From NCBI RefSeq assembly GCF_000522985.1, contig NZ_CP007128.1, positions 3,518,220 through 3,582,219 on the forward strand: a stretch of 64,000 bases of DNA, given 5' to 3'. Below, piece after piece: positions 21,772-30,800 of this stretch. The DNA is from Gemmatirosa kalamazoonensis (GTDB lineage Bacteria > Gemmatimonadota > Gemmatimonadetes > Gemmatimonadales > Gemmatimonadaceae). Both the position numbers and the translations under genes were made by a program. Below the pieces are notes generated by a model, which was not told the origin of the DNA, did no database searches, and worked only from the letters and a program-made list of their open reading frames with translations. Position 1 is the stretch's first letter. Each line of letters starts with the position of its first letter.

Positions 21772-22563
21772 ATGGACCTTGTCGAGCAGGTACGGCTGCT
21801 GAACTTCGGCTGGCGCGACGCGGTGGAGATCGCGCTCGTCGCGTTCGTGCTGTACCGGCTGCTCCTGCTGTTCCGCGGCACGCGCGCGGTGCAGATTCTC
21901 TCCGGCATCGCCGTGCTGTGCATCGGCTACGGCGTCGCGTGGGCGCTGCGGCTGACGACGATCACGTACCTGCTCGAGATCGTCTTCAAGTACGGCGCGT
22001 TCGCGCTGCTCATCGTGTTCCAGCCCGAGCTGCGCGCGGCGCTCGCGCACCTCGGCCAGGCGCGTGTCACGCACCTTTTCCGCCGCCTCGAGGAGGAGGA
22101 GGTCGTCGACGAGGTGACCGACGCCGTGGAGCGACTGAGCCGCTCGAGCACGGGCGCCATCATCGTCGTGGAGCGCGACGTGCCGCTCGGCGACTACGTG
22201 GAGACGGGCACGCCGCTGAACGCGAAGGTCTCGGGCGACCTGCTGACGACGATCTTCACGCCGTACTCGCCGCTGCACGACGGCGCGGTGATCATCCGCG
22301 GCGACAGCATCATCGGCGCGAGCTGCATCCTTCCGCTGTCGCAGGCGCCGATCGAGGACCGCTCGCTCGGCACGCGCCACCGCGCGGCGTTAGGCCTCTC
22401 CGAGGAGACCGACGCGCTCGTGCTCGTGGTGAGCGAGGAGACGGGGATCATCTCGCTCGCGACCGGCGCGCGTCTGGTGCGCAACCTCACGCCGGCGCAG
22501 CTGCGCGACACGCTCACCGGCCGACTGCCGCGCGGGGCGGAGCAGGCGATCGTCGCCGCCTAG
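21772..22563 (+). CDS. cdaA: diadenylate cyclase (c-di-AMP synthase)
   Basis: The CdaA-type enzyme makes c-di-AMP from two ATP; that messenger controls potassium and osmolyte uptake and wall homeostasis in other bacteria. The 263-residue protein has three N-terminal membrane helices (about residues 20-35, 40-57 and 60-80). The DAC domain follows, with SPLHDGAVII and GTRHRAALGLSE as catalytic motifs. The context here is folP upstream rather than cdaR/glmM, but folP-cdaA neighbours are seen in some phyla. TAGGTT ends nine bases before the ATG and may be a -10 element formed at the edge of the hairpin repeat. Confidence 0.94.
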   Translation: MDLVEQVRLLNFGWRDAVEIALVAFVLYRLLLLFRGTRAVQILSGIAVLCIGYGVAWALRLTTITYLLEIVFKYGAFALLIVFQPELRAALAHLGQARVTHLFRRLEEEEVVDEVTDAVERLSRSSTGAIIVVERDVPLGDYVETGTPLNAKVSGDLLTTIFTPYSPLHDGAVIIRGDSIIGASCILPLSQAPIEDRSLGTRHRAALGLSEETDALVLVVSEETGIISLATGARLVRNLTPAQLRDTLTGRLPRGAEQAIVAA

Positions 22564-22567
22564 CCGC

Positions 22568-24451
22568 TCAGCCTCCCGGCTGCGCCGCATCGAGCATCGA
22601 CTGCAGCGTCGCCGCGTCGGGCTGCAGGTCGGCCGAGCGGGCGATGCCGGCGCGGACGCGCGCGAGCTGGATGCGCACGTTCTCGTGCGCGGCCACGACG
22701 TCGGTGCGCTGCGCGCGCACGAGCTCCAGCGCGGATCGCAGGTCGCTGACGAGCGACAGACGCCGGCTGAGCAGCACGGCGCGCGTCGTGACGCCGGCTC
22801 CCTCGGCCGACGACGGCGTGTCCGCGCGCCACGCGCCGTCGCCGCCATCGCCCGCCGCGCCGGGGCCGACCTCGGCGAGCGCCCGCTCGACGTCCTCCTC
22901 GCGCCGCCGCAGCGCGGCGAGCGTCGCGTCGTAGCGCTCGAGCAGCTTCGGAAGCTCGGGAAGGTCGCGGCGCACCGCGTCGGGCAGCACGACGTCCGCG
23001 CGCGTCGGATCGAGCGACGGTGCGGCGCGGTCCTCGGCGCGCACGCCGAGCCCCGCGAGGCGGAAGAAGAACAGCGTGAAGCCGCTCCGCCACAGTCGGC
23101 CGGCGAACGCCCACGACCGGCGCTCCGCCTTCGGGCTCGAGTTCAGGCCGATGATGAGCGCGACGATGGCCGCGATGTAGAACGGCATCGCGAGGCCGAT
23201 CGAGAGCGGCTTCGGCCAGTGCAGCAGCCTGCGCGTGAACAGCAGCGCGATCGCCAGCGGCATGCAGGTCCCCGCGACGATGAACGCGCGCCGCCGCATG
23301 CGCGCGATGCGCGCCTGCCGCTTGCCGCTGTACATCACCGCGACTTCGGCCTCGCGGGCGTCGCGCTCGACGACGAAGGCGCGGATCACGTCGCCCGCGC
23401 CGTAGCCGTCGATGAGCAGCTGGCGCGCGCGGCGGCCGAGGTCGAGGAGGACCGCGGCGATCGCGCCGACCGGCCCGCCGATGATCGCCGGCCAGCGACT
23501 GCCGCTTCCGGGCAGGCTCACGAGCGAGAACACGGTCACGATGAACAGCATCATCGTGCTCTGCTCGGCGACGCGCTGGAAGTTGCGCACCTGCGGCGGC
23601 ACGTCGACGGTGCGCGTCTCGACCTCGGTGAGCGCGTCGGCGAGCGCCTCGGCCGACGGGAACCGGTCGTCGGGCTGCTTCGCGAGACACCGATCGATCG
23701 CGGTGGCGAGCCGCGCCGGGATGCCCGGGCGGCGCGACGCGACCGGCGGCGCGGGACGGGTGACCTGCATCGCGAGCAGCGCGGTCACCGACTCCGCCTC
23801 GAACGGCAGCGCGCCGGTGAGCGCGAGGAATGCCACGACGCCGAGCGAGTAGAGGTCGCTGCGTCCGTCGACCTTCTCGCCCGCGGCCTGCTCGGGGCTC
23901 ATGAACTGCGCCGTGCCCATCACGTGCCCGTCGATCGTGAGCGCGCGTGTGGCGTCGGCGACGCGGGCGATGCCGAAGTCCGTGACGAGCGCGCGGCCGG
24001 TCGCCCGCTCGATGAGGATGTTGTCCGGCTTGATGTCGCGGTGCACGATGCCGCGCCCGTGCGCGTAGGCGAGCGCCCACGCCACTTCCTGCACGAGCCG
24101 CGTCGCGTCCGCCGGCGACAGCGGGCCGACCCGCGAGACACGGCGTGCCAGCGTCTCGCCGTCCACGTAGCCCATGACGAAGAACACGACGTCGTCGTGC
24201 TCCTCGACGGCGTGGATGGGGACCACGTTCGGGTGCGACAGCCCCGCCGCCGTGCGCGCCTCGCGCAGGAACCGCTCGCGCAGCGCCGGCTGCCGCGCGA
24301 GGGTGACCGGGAGCACCTTGAGCGCCACGGCGCGGTCGAGCGCGAGGTCGCGTGCGAGCACCACGACGCCCATGCCGCCGCGTCCGAGCTCGCGCTCGAT
24401 CGAGAAGCGACCGCGCGCGGCCTCCTGCAGGGCGAGGATCTCGCTGTCCAT
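22568..24451 (-). CDS. membrane-anchored PASTA-less Ser/Thr protein kinase
   Basis: The 627-residue Hanks-type kinase has its catalytic domain at residues 1-about 265. Visible motifs are the glycine loop GRGGMGVV, catalytic VALKVLP lysine, HRDIKPDN, DFG (VTDFGIARV) and MSPEQ. After a linker there are hydrophobic segments near 300-315, 325-345 and 405-450. They resemble the paired helices of 2TM-domain kinases common in Gemmatimonadota-like genomes. A charged C-terminal region with predicted coiled coil follows. There is no PASTA repeat, so it probably does not sense muropeptides directly. The long open frame upstream of the ATG is a shadow of the divergent gene. Confidence 0.9.
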   Translation of the reverse strand: MDSEILALQEAARGRFSIERELGRGGMGVVVLARDLALDRAVALKVLPVTLARQPALRERFLREARTAAGLSHPNVVPIHAVEEHDDVVFFVMGYVDGETLARRVSRVGPLSPADATRLVQEVAWALAYAHGRGIVHRDIKPDNILIERATGRALVTDFGIARVADATRALTIDGHVMGTAQFMSPEQAAGEKVDGRSDLYSLGVVAFLALTGALPFEAESVTALLAMQVTRPAPPVASRRPGIPARLATAIDRCLAKQPDDRFPSAEALADALTEVETRTVDVPPQVRNFQRVAEQSTMMLFIVTVFSLVSLPGSGSRWPAIIGGPVGAIAAVLLDLGRRARQLLIDGYGAGDVIRAFVVERDAREAEVAVMYSGKRQARIARMRRRAFIVAGTCMPLAIALLFTRRLLHWPKPLSIGLAMPFYIAAIVALIIGLNSSPKAERRSWAFAGRLWRSGFTLFFFRLAGLGVRAEDRAAPSLDPTRADVVLPDAVRRDLPELPKLLERYDATLAALRRREEDVERALAEVGPGAAGDGGDGAWRADTPSSAEGAGVTTRAVLLSRRLSLVSDLRSALELVRAQRTDVVAAHENVRIQLARVRAGIARSADLQPDAATLQSMLDAAQPGG

Positions 24452-24532
24452 GGGTGCAATATGTAATCGTCCTGCCGCGAACCCGAGGCTGGGGGTGCCG
24501 AGCGGCGTCGCGACGTGCGACGTTTCGCCCCC

Positions 24533-26500
24533 ATGCCGCTCGACGACGTGCCGGGCGACGCCCGCTCCCATCCGCGCGCGCGACGCACGGCGCTCGTGGC
24601 CGGCGTCGCGCTTCTCGCGCTCTACGCGCTCTCGGCGGCGACCGACGTCACGTTCTGGGACGCGGGCGAGTTCCTCGCCGCGTTCCACACGCTCGGCATC
24701 CCGCATCCCCCGGGCACGCCGCTGTTCGTGCTGCTCGGCCGCGTCGCGGTGCTCGTGCTCGCGCCGCTCGGGCCCGTGCTCTCGGCGAGCCTGCTGTCGG
24801 CGCTGTGCGCCGCGGCGTCGGGTGCGATCGCGGCGCTGCTGCTCGCGCGCTGGATGCGCAGCGGGTGGGCCGCGGTGGCGGCTGCGCTCTGCGCCGGCGC
24901 GACGTCGACGATCTGGCTCGACGCGACGGAAGCGGAGGTCTACTCGGCGTCGCTCTTGCTCGTCGCGCTCGCGCTCCTCGCCGCCGATCGCATGGGACGC
25001 GCGGCGGGCGGACGACGGCACGCGTATCTCATCGCGTACCTGTTCGGCCTCGCGGTGCCGCTGCATCTCAGCGCGCTCGTCGGCGCGCCGGCCATCGCGC
25101 TGCTCGCGGCGAGCGACGAGTCGGGCCACGTCGACTGGCGCTGCGCTCTCGAGCTGTTCGGCGCCGCGGTGCTCGCGGCCGGCACGGGACGCGTGTCGCT
25201 CGCGCTGTGCGTCGCTGGGGTGGTCTGCCTCGCCGCGTCGTCGCCGCCCGTTAGGCGGCGGGCGCTCGCCGCGCTCGGCATGACGGCGGCCGTCGCGCTC
25301 GGGGTGAGCGGCGCGGTGGTGCTGCTGCTGCGCGCGCGGCACGCTCCGGCGCTCGACCAGGGCCACGCCGTGACGTGGAGCGCGCTCGCCGACGTGATCG
25401 CGCGCCGGCAGTACGCCGTGCCCGGGCTGTGGCCGCGCACCGCGCCGTGGTGGATCCAGGTCGCCAACGTCTTCGAGTGGGCCGACTGGCAGTTCGCGCT
25501 CGGCGTCGACGGCCGGGCGGGGCCGAGCCCGTGGCGCACGCCGCTCACGCTCGCGTACGCGGCGCTCGGCGTGCTCGGCGCGCGCGACCTGCGGCGGGCG
25601 AGCGTCCGCGGCTTCAACGCGACGCTCGTGCTGCTCGTCGCCGGCAGTCTCGGCGTGGTCGCGTACCTGAACCTGCGCGCGGGCCCGTCGTTCGGTTGGG
25701 GCGTGCTCCCCGACGACGCGACGCACGAGGCGCGCGAGCGCGACTACTTCTTCGCGCTCGCGTTCTGGACGTGGGGGCTGTGGGCGGGACTCGGCGCGAT
25801 GGCTGTCGCGCGGCGCGCGATGGCTCGCGTTAGGCAGGCGCCGCCCGGGGCACCGCGCGCGGTCGGGCTGGTGCTCGCCGCGCTGCCGATCGCGACGAAC
25901 TGGCGTGCCGTCGCGCGACGCCGCAGTCCCGACGCCGAGCTGCCGCGTGCGCTCGCGAGCGGCATCCTCGCCAGCGCGCCGGCGAACGCGGTGCTGCTGC
26001 TCGTCGGCGACAACGACACGTACCCGATCTGGTACCTGCAGCTCGGCGAGCGCCGCCGACCGGACGTGACGCCGGTGACCGTGCCGCTGCTCGGCGCGCC
26101 GTGGTACCGCGGCGAGCTCGCGCGCCGCCACCGACTGCTGCATGCCGACGCGCCGGCACGGTGGAGCGGCACCGCCTCCGTCCTGCGCGAGATTGCCGAC
26201 GCTGCGGCGCGCGAGCGGCGGCCGCTCGCCGCGGCGGTCGGTGTGAGCGACGCCGACCGCACGCGGATCGGCGGCACGTGGACGCTGACGGGGCTCGTGT
26301 GGGTGCGCACCGCTGCCACGGGCGACGGGCGCGTCGTGGACTCGGTGGCGACCGCGCGCATCGCGGCCCGCATCGACACGACGTTGTTCGCACCGGTCCG
26401 CCCGGGCTCCGACGGCGCCGGCGAGTGGGCGCAGGCGCTGCTCGGGTGCCCGCGTCGCGCGCTGGTGCGGTCCCTTGATGCGACCTGTAACCTCAAGTAG
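24533..26500 (+). CDS. DUF2723-family multi-pass membrane protein (GT-C-like)
   Basis: The 655-residue membrane protein carries the DUF2723 hallmark at residues about 35-65: TFWDAGEFLAAFHTLGIPHPPGTPLF. The acidic residue after the first helix resembles the metal/donor site of GT-C glycosyltransferases. About ten hydrophobic helices follow, then a soluble C-terminal domain of about 170 residues (NAVLLLVGDNDTYPIWYLQ). Some relatives in Bacteroidetes are linked to protein O-mannosylation, but the reaction here is unproven. ATG 24533 is preferred to GTG 24515. It is divergent from the kinase gene. Its stop codon overlaps the -10 box of the next gene. Confidence 0.85.
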   Translation: MPLDDVPGDARSHPRARRTALVAGVALLALYALSAATDVTFWDAGEFLAAFHTLGIPHPPGTPLFVLLGRVAVLVLAPLGPVLSASLLSALCAAASGAIAALLLARWMRSGWAAVAAALCAGATSTIWLDATEAEVYSASLLLVALALLAADRMGRAAGGRRHAYLIAYLFGLAVPLHLSALVGAPAIALLAASDESGHVDWRCALELFGAAVLAAGTGRVSLALCVAGVVCLAASSPPVRRRALAALGMTAAVALGVSGAVVLLLRARHAPALDQGHAVTWSALADVIARRQYAVPGLWPRTAPWWIQVANVFEWADWQFALGVDGRAGPSPWRTPLTLAYAALGVLGARDLRRASVRGFNATLVLLVAGSLGVVAYLNLRAGPSFGWGVLPDDATHEARERDYFFALAFWTWGLWAGLGAMAVARRAMARVRQAPPGAPRAVGLVLAALPIATNWRAVARRRSPDAELPRALASGILASAPANAVLLLVGDNDTYPIWYLQLGERRRPDVTPVTVPLLGAPWYRGELARRHRLLHADAPARWSGTASVLREIADAAARERRPLAAAVGVSDADRTRIGGTWTLTGLVWVRTAATGDGRVVDSVATARIAARIDTTLFAPVRPGSDGAGEWAQALLGCPRRALVRSLDATCNLK

Positions 26501-26503
26501 AAT
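26475..26503 (+). promoter_or_regulatory. promoter of the YggS-DivIVA gene, leaderless arrangement
   Basis: TTGATG (26475-26480) and TAGAAT (26498-26503) are 17 bases apart. The -10 box includes the stop codon of the upstream gene and ends eight bases before the ATG at 26512. The transcript would begin at or within two bases of the start codon, and no Shine-Dalgarno is visible. Confidence 0.55.
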
Positions 26504-26511
26504 TGCACGTT

Positions 26512-27810
26512 ATGCCGTTTTCGGACCTTCCCGCGCGCCTCCACGAGATCCGTGAACGGGTGGACCGCGCCGTGGCGCGGGGCGGGCACCGGCAACGCGT
26601 GGCGATCGTCGCGGTGACCAAGACGCACGGCCCCGAGGCGGTGCGCGCGGCGTGGGACGCGGGCATCCGCGACGTGGGGGAGAACAAGGTGCAGGAGGCG
26701 CTGGCGAAGATGGAGGCGGTGGACGTGCCGGCGCGGTGGCACCTCATCGGTCACCTGCAGCGCAACAAGGTGAAGCAGATCGACGGCTTCGCGCTGGTGC
26801 ACTCCGTGGACAGCGCGCGTCTCGCCGACGCGGTCCACGCGCACGGGATCCAGCGCGGCCGCGCCGTCGACGCGCTGCTCCAGGTGAACGTGAGCGGCGA
26901 GGGGACCAAGGGCGGCTATCCGCCGGACGAGCTGCGGGCCGAGGCGGAGCGGCTCGCGACGCTGCCGGGGATCGTCGTGCGCGGGGTGATGACGATGGCG
27001 CCGTTCGACGCGCCGGAGTCGGTGCTGCGCACCGTGTTCGCCGGCGCGCGCGCCGCGCGCGCGGTGCTCGCCGAGGTGGGCCACCCGGCGACGGAGCTGT
27101 CCATGGGAATGTCCAACGATTACGAGATCGCCGTCGAGGAGGGCGCGACGATGGTGCGTCTCGGCACGCTACTCTTCGGCGCGCGCGCGAGTGACGCGCC
27201 GCCACAGGATCAGATGACCGACGCGACCTTCCGTCTCACGGCGCTCGACGTGCGCCGATACGACTTCGGCACCGCCTTCCGCGGCTACGACAAGACGCGC
27301 GTGGACCAGTTCCGCGAGCAGGTGGCCGAGGAGATCGAGCGACTCACGCGCGCCAACCAGGAGCTGGACGAGAAGGCCCGCAACTTCCTGGAGCAGCTGC
27401 GCGCGTTCCGCGAGCGCGATCGCGCGCTGAACGAGGCACTCATCGGCGCGCAGAAGCTGCGCGAGGACACCCAGGCGCAGGCCGAGCGCGAGGCGGAGCT
27501 GCTCCGACGCGAGGCGCAGCTCGAGGCCGAGCGCACCGTGGCCGCCGCGCGGCGCGACGCCGAGCGCGAGATCGAGCGGCTGCGCGGCGAGGCGCGGCGC
27601 ATCGAGGACGAGATCGCGAGCCTGGACCGCGTGCACCGCACGTACATCGCGCAGCTGCGACTGCAGGCCGAACGTCAGCTCGCCGAGCTGGCGGCGTCGG
27701 AGGCGGCCGCGCTGCCGCCGGTGCCGCAGCGCGCACGGCTCGCGGCCACGGGCGGAGGGGAGGACGACGGCCGCGCCGCGGCCGACGCCACGCAGAAGAC
27801 GACGGAGTGA
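26512..27810 (+). CDS. YggS-type PLP protein fused to a DivIVA domain
   Basis: One uninterrupted 432-residue frame holds two proteins that are usually separate. Residues 1-about 228 are YggS/PLPBP (pyridoxal-phosphate homeostasis). They have the PLP lysine in VAVTKTHG (K37), GENKVQEA, HLIGHLQRNK, and SMGMSNDYEIAVEEGATMVRLG near the end. Residues about 240-290 are a DivIVA N-terminal domain (LTALDVRRYDFGTAFRGYDKTRVDQF). The rest is a long charged coiled coil with a disordered tail. An internal ATG at 27214 follows AGGATC by four bases, so DivIVA could also be made alone. The gene overlaps ileS, a known yggS/divIVA neighbourhood. DivIVA proteins recruit others to curved membrane at poles and septa. 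Confidence 0.88.
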   Translation: MPFSDLPARLHEIRERVDRAVARGGHRQRVAIVAVTKTHGPEAVRAAWDAGIRDVGENKVQEALAKMEAVDVPARWHLIGHLQRNKVKQIDGFALVHSVDSARLADAVHAHGIQRGRAVDALLQVNVSGEGTKGGYPPDELRAEAERLATLPGIVVRGVMTMAPFDAPESVLRTVFAGARAARAVLAEVGHPATELSMGMSNDYEIAVEEGATMVRLGTLLFGARASDAPPQDQMTDATFRLTALDVRRYDFGTAFRGYDKTRVDQFREQVAEEIERLTRANQELDEKARNFLEQLRAFRERDRALNEALIGAQKLREDTQAQAEREAELLRREAQLEAERTVAAARRDAEREIERLRGEARRIEDEIASLDRVHRTYIAQLRLQAERQLAELAASEAAALPPVPQRARLAATGGGEDDGRAAADATQKTTE

Positions 27811-30800
27811 CCGTGGAGGAGACCACCGCAGTGCAGGAGCGCGATCAGGCGCCCGAGCGCGAGCGCTACGCACAGATCCCGCCCGACCAGTCGCCCGACG
27901 CGCTGGAGCGGGGGATCCTCGACGGCTGGACGGAGGAGGACCTCTTCGCCCAGACGCTCGCCGCGCGCGAGGGTGCGCCCGACTTCGTGTTCTTCGAGGG
28001 CCCGCCGACGGCGAACGGACGCCCCGGCATCCACCACGTGTTCGCGCGCACGATCAAGGACCTGTTCTGCCGCCACCGCGCGATGAAGGGGTTCCGCGTG
28101 CTGCGCAAGGCGGGATGGGACACGCACGGCCTGCCGGTCGAGATCGAGGTCGAGAAGGCGTTAGGCATCAGCGGCAAGCAGGACATCGAGAAGCTCGGCG
28201 TCGCGGAGTTCAACCGGCTCTGCCGCGAGAGCGTGTTCCGCTACCGCGCCGACTGGGAGCAGCTCTCGGCCCGCATGGGCTACTGGCTCGACTACTCGGA
28301 TCCGTACGTCACGTACACGAACGAGTACGTGGAGAGCGTGTGGTGGGCGCTGAAGACGCTGCACACGAAGGACCTGCTGTACCTCGGCCACAAGATCCTG
28401 CCGTACTGCCCGCGGTGCGGCACGTCGCTGTCGTCGCACGAGGTGGCGCAGGGGTACGAGGACGTCGAGGATCCCAGCGTCTTCGTGGCACTGGACCTGG
28501 CCGAGCCGTCGGGACTCGGGACTCGGGACTCGGGACTCGACTCCCCCACGAGTCCCGAGTCCCGAGTCCCGAGTCCCGGCCGTCGCCGTCTACTCGTCTG
28601 GACCACCACGCCGTGGACGCTCGTGTCGAACACGGCGCTCGCGGTGCATCCCGATCTCACGTACGTCGAGCTGCGCAAGAAGTCCGGCGTCGACTGGACG
28701 ATCGTGCTCGCCGAGGCGCGCGTAAGCGCGGTGCTCGGCGGCGACTGGCAGGATCGGTGGGACGTCGTGGGGCAGATGCAGGGGCGCGAGCTCGCCGGCA
28801 AGCGGTACACGCGCCCCCTCGACTGGGTGCCGTATCCCCTCGAGGGGGAGCATGAGATCGTCCTCGCCGAGGAGTTTGTGTCGGCGGAGGAGGGGACCGG
28901 CATCGTGCACATGGCGCCGGCGTTCGGCGCCGACGACTACGCGGCGGGGCGGCGGCATGAGCTCGCGTTCCTGCAGCCGGTGAACGCGCGCGGCGAGTTC
29001 GAGGCGTCGGTGCCCGTCATCGGCGGCACGTTCTTCAAGAAGGCCGACCCGGCGATCGTCGCGGAGCTGGAGAAGCGCGACGTGCTGTGGAAGGCGGGCA
29101 CGATGGTGCACTCGTACCCGCACTGCTGGCGATGCCGCACGCCGCTGATCTACTACGCGCGCGAGAGCTGGTTCGTGCGCACCACGGCGTACGCGAACGA
29201 GATGCTCGCGCGCAACGCGCGCGTCGACTGGCACCCCGAGGAGGTCGGGAGCGGCCGGTTCGGCACGTGGCTCGAGAACAACATCGACTGGGCGATCTCG
29301 CGCGACCGCTACTGGGGCACGCCGCTGCCGGTGTGGGTGAACGACGCCGATCCGTCGGAGGTCGACGTCATCGGCAGCTACGCGGAGCTGGCCGAGCGCA
29401 TCGGCCGACCGTTGCCCGACGACTTCGATCCCCACAAGCCGTTCATCGACGAGTACACGTGGCCGGCGCCGAGCGGGCGCGGGACCATGCGCCGCGTGCC
29501 GCAGGTGATCGACACGTGGTTCGACTCGGGCTCGATGTCGTTCGCGCAGTGGCACTACCCGTTCGAGAACCGCGACCTCACCGCGCACCAGTTCCCGGCC
29601 GACTTCATCGCCGAGGGCGTGGACCAGACGCGGGGCTGGTTCTACTCGCTGCTCGCGATCGCGACGGGGCTCGGCGACGCGCTGCCTAACAATTCCTCCA
29701 CGCTCCACGCTGCACGCTCCACGCTCGGCCAGGCGGGCGACGGAGCGAGCGTGGAGCGTGGAGCGGAGAGCGTGGCAGCGCCCTATCGGGCGGTGGTCGT
29801 CAACAACACCGTCGTCGACGCGCAGGGGAAGAAGATGTCGAAGAGCCGCGGCAACGCGGTCGACCCGTGGGCCGTGATCGAGCGGCACGGCGTCGACGCG
29901 GTGCGGCTGTTCTTCATGGGCGTCGGACAGCTCGCCATCGAGCGGCGGTTCGACGAGGGCGTGATCCGCGAGTTCGCGGGGCGCTTCCTGCTCACGCTGC
30001 GCAACGTCTACAACTTCTTCGCGCTGTACGCGAACTTCGGCTGGGAGCCGGGCGCGGACGATCCGCCGGTGGCGGCGCGGTCGCTGCTCGACCGCTGGGT
30101 GCTGTCGCGGCTCGCCGCGGTGGAGAGCGACGCCGACGCGCTGCTCGAGGCGTACGATCCGACCACCGCGGTGCGGCGCATCGTCGAGTTCTTCGACGAC
30201 GACGTGTCGAAGTGGTACGTGCGGCTGTCGCGCGACCGCTTCTGGAACGGCCACGAGTCGGCCGACGGGCGCGCCGCGTTCGCCACGCTGCGCGAGGTGC
30301 TCGTGGTGACGGCGCGGCTACTCGCGCCGGTCGCGCCGTTCCTCGCCGACTGGATGCACCGGCAGCTCGCGGGCAGCTCGGTGCACCTCGCGCCGTACGT
30401 GCGGCCGGAGCGCGGGGGCCGCGAGCACGACCTGGAGGCGGCGATGGACGCCGCGCGGCGGCTCGCCACGCTCGGCCGCGCCGCGCGAGAGACGGTGAAG
30501 ATCCCGGTGCGCCAGCCGCTCGGCGAGCTCGTGGCGGTGATCCCGTTCCCCGATGGTGCGGGCGCGGTGGGTGAGGTCGCGCGGCTGGTGCACGAACTGG
30601 AGCCCCTGCTGGCGTCCGAGCTGAACGTGAAGCGCGTGCGGTGGGCGGCGTCGGGCGACGCGCTCGTCACGCTGGAGCCCAAGCCGAACTTCCGCGTCCT
30701 CGGCAAGCGCTTCGGCAAGTCGACGCCGCGCGCCGCGGAAGCGGTGGCCGGGCTCGGCGCCGACGCGCTGCGGCGCTTCGAGCGCGGCGAAGCGGTCGGC

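Noticed and set aside
24452-26143. Upstream extension of the kinase frame to 1191 codons
   Set aside because: The part beyond the ATG at 24451 is the antisense of the DUF2723 gene.
28510-28578. CRISPR-like direct repeats
   Set aside because: The units are seven bases without spacers, and the second half is the complement of the first. It is a hairpin array, not a CRISPR.
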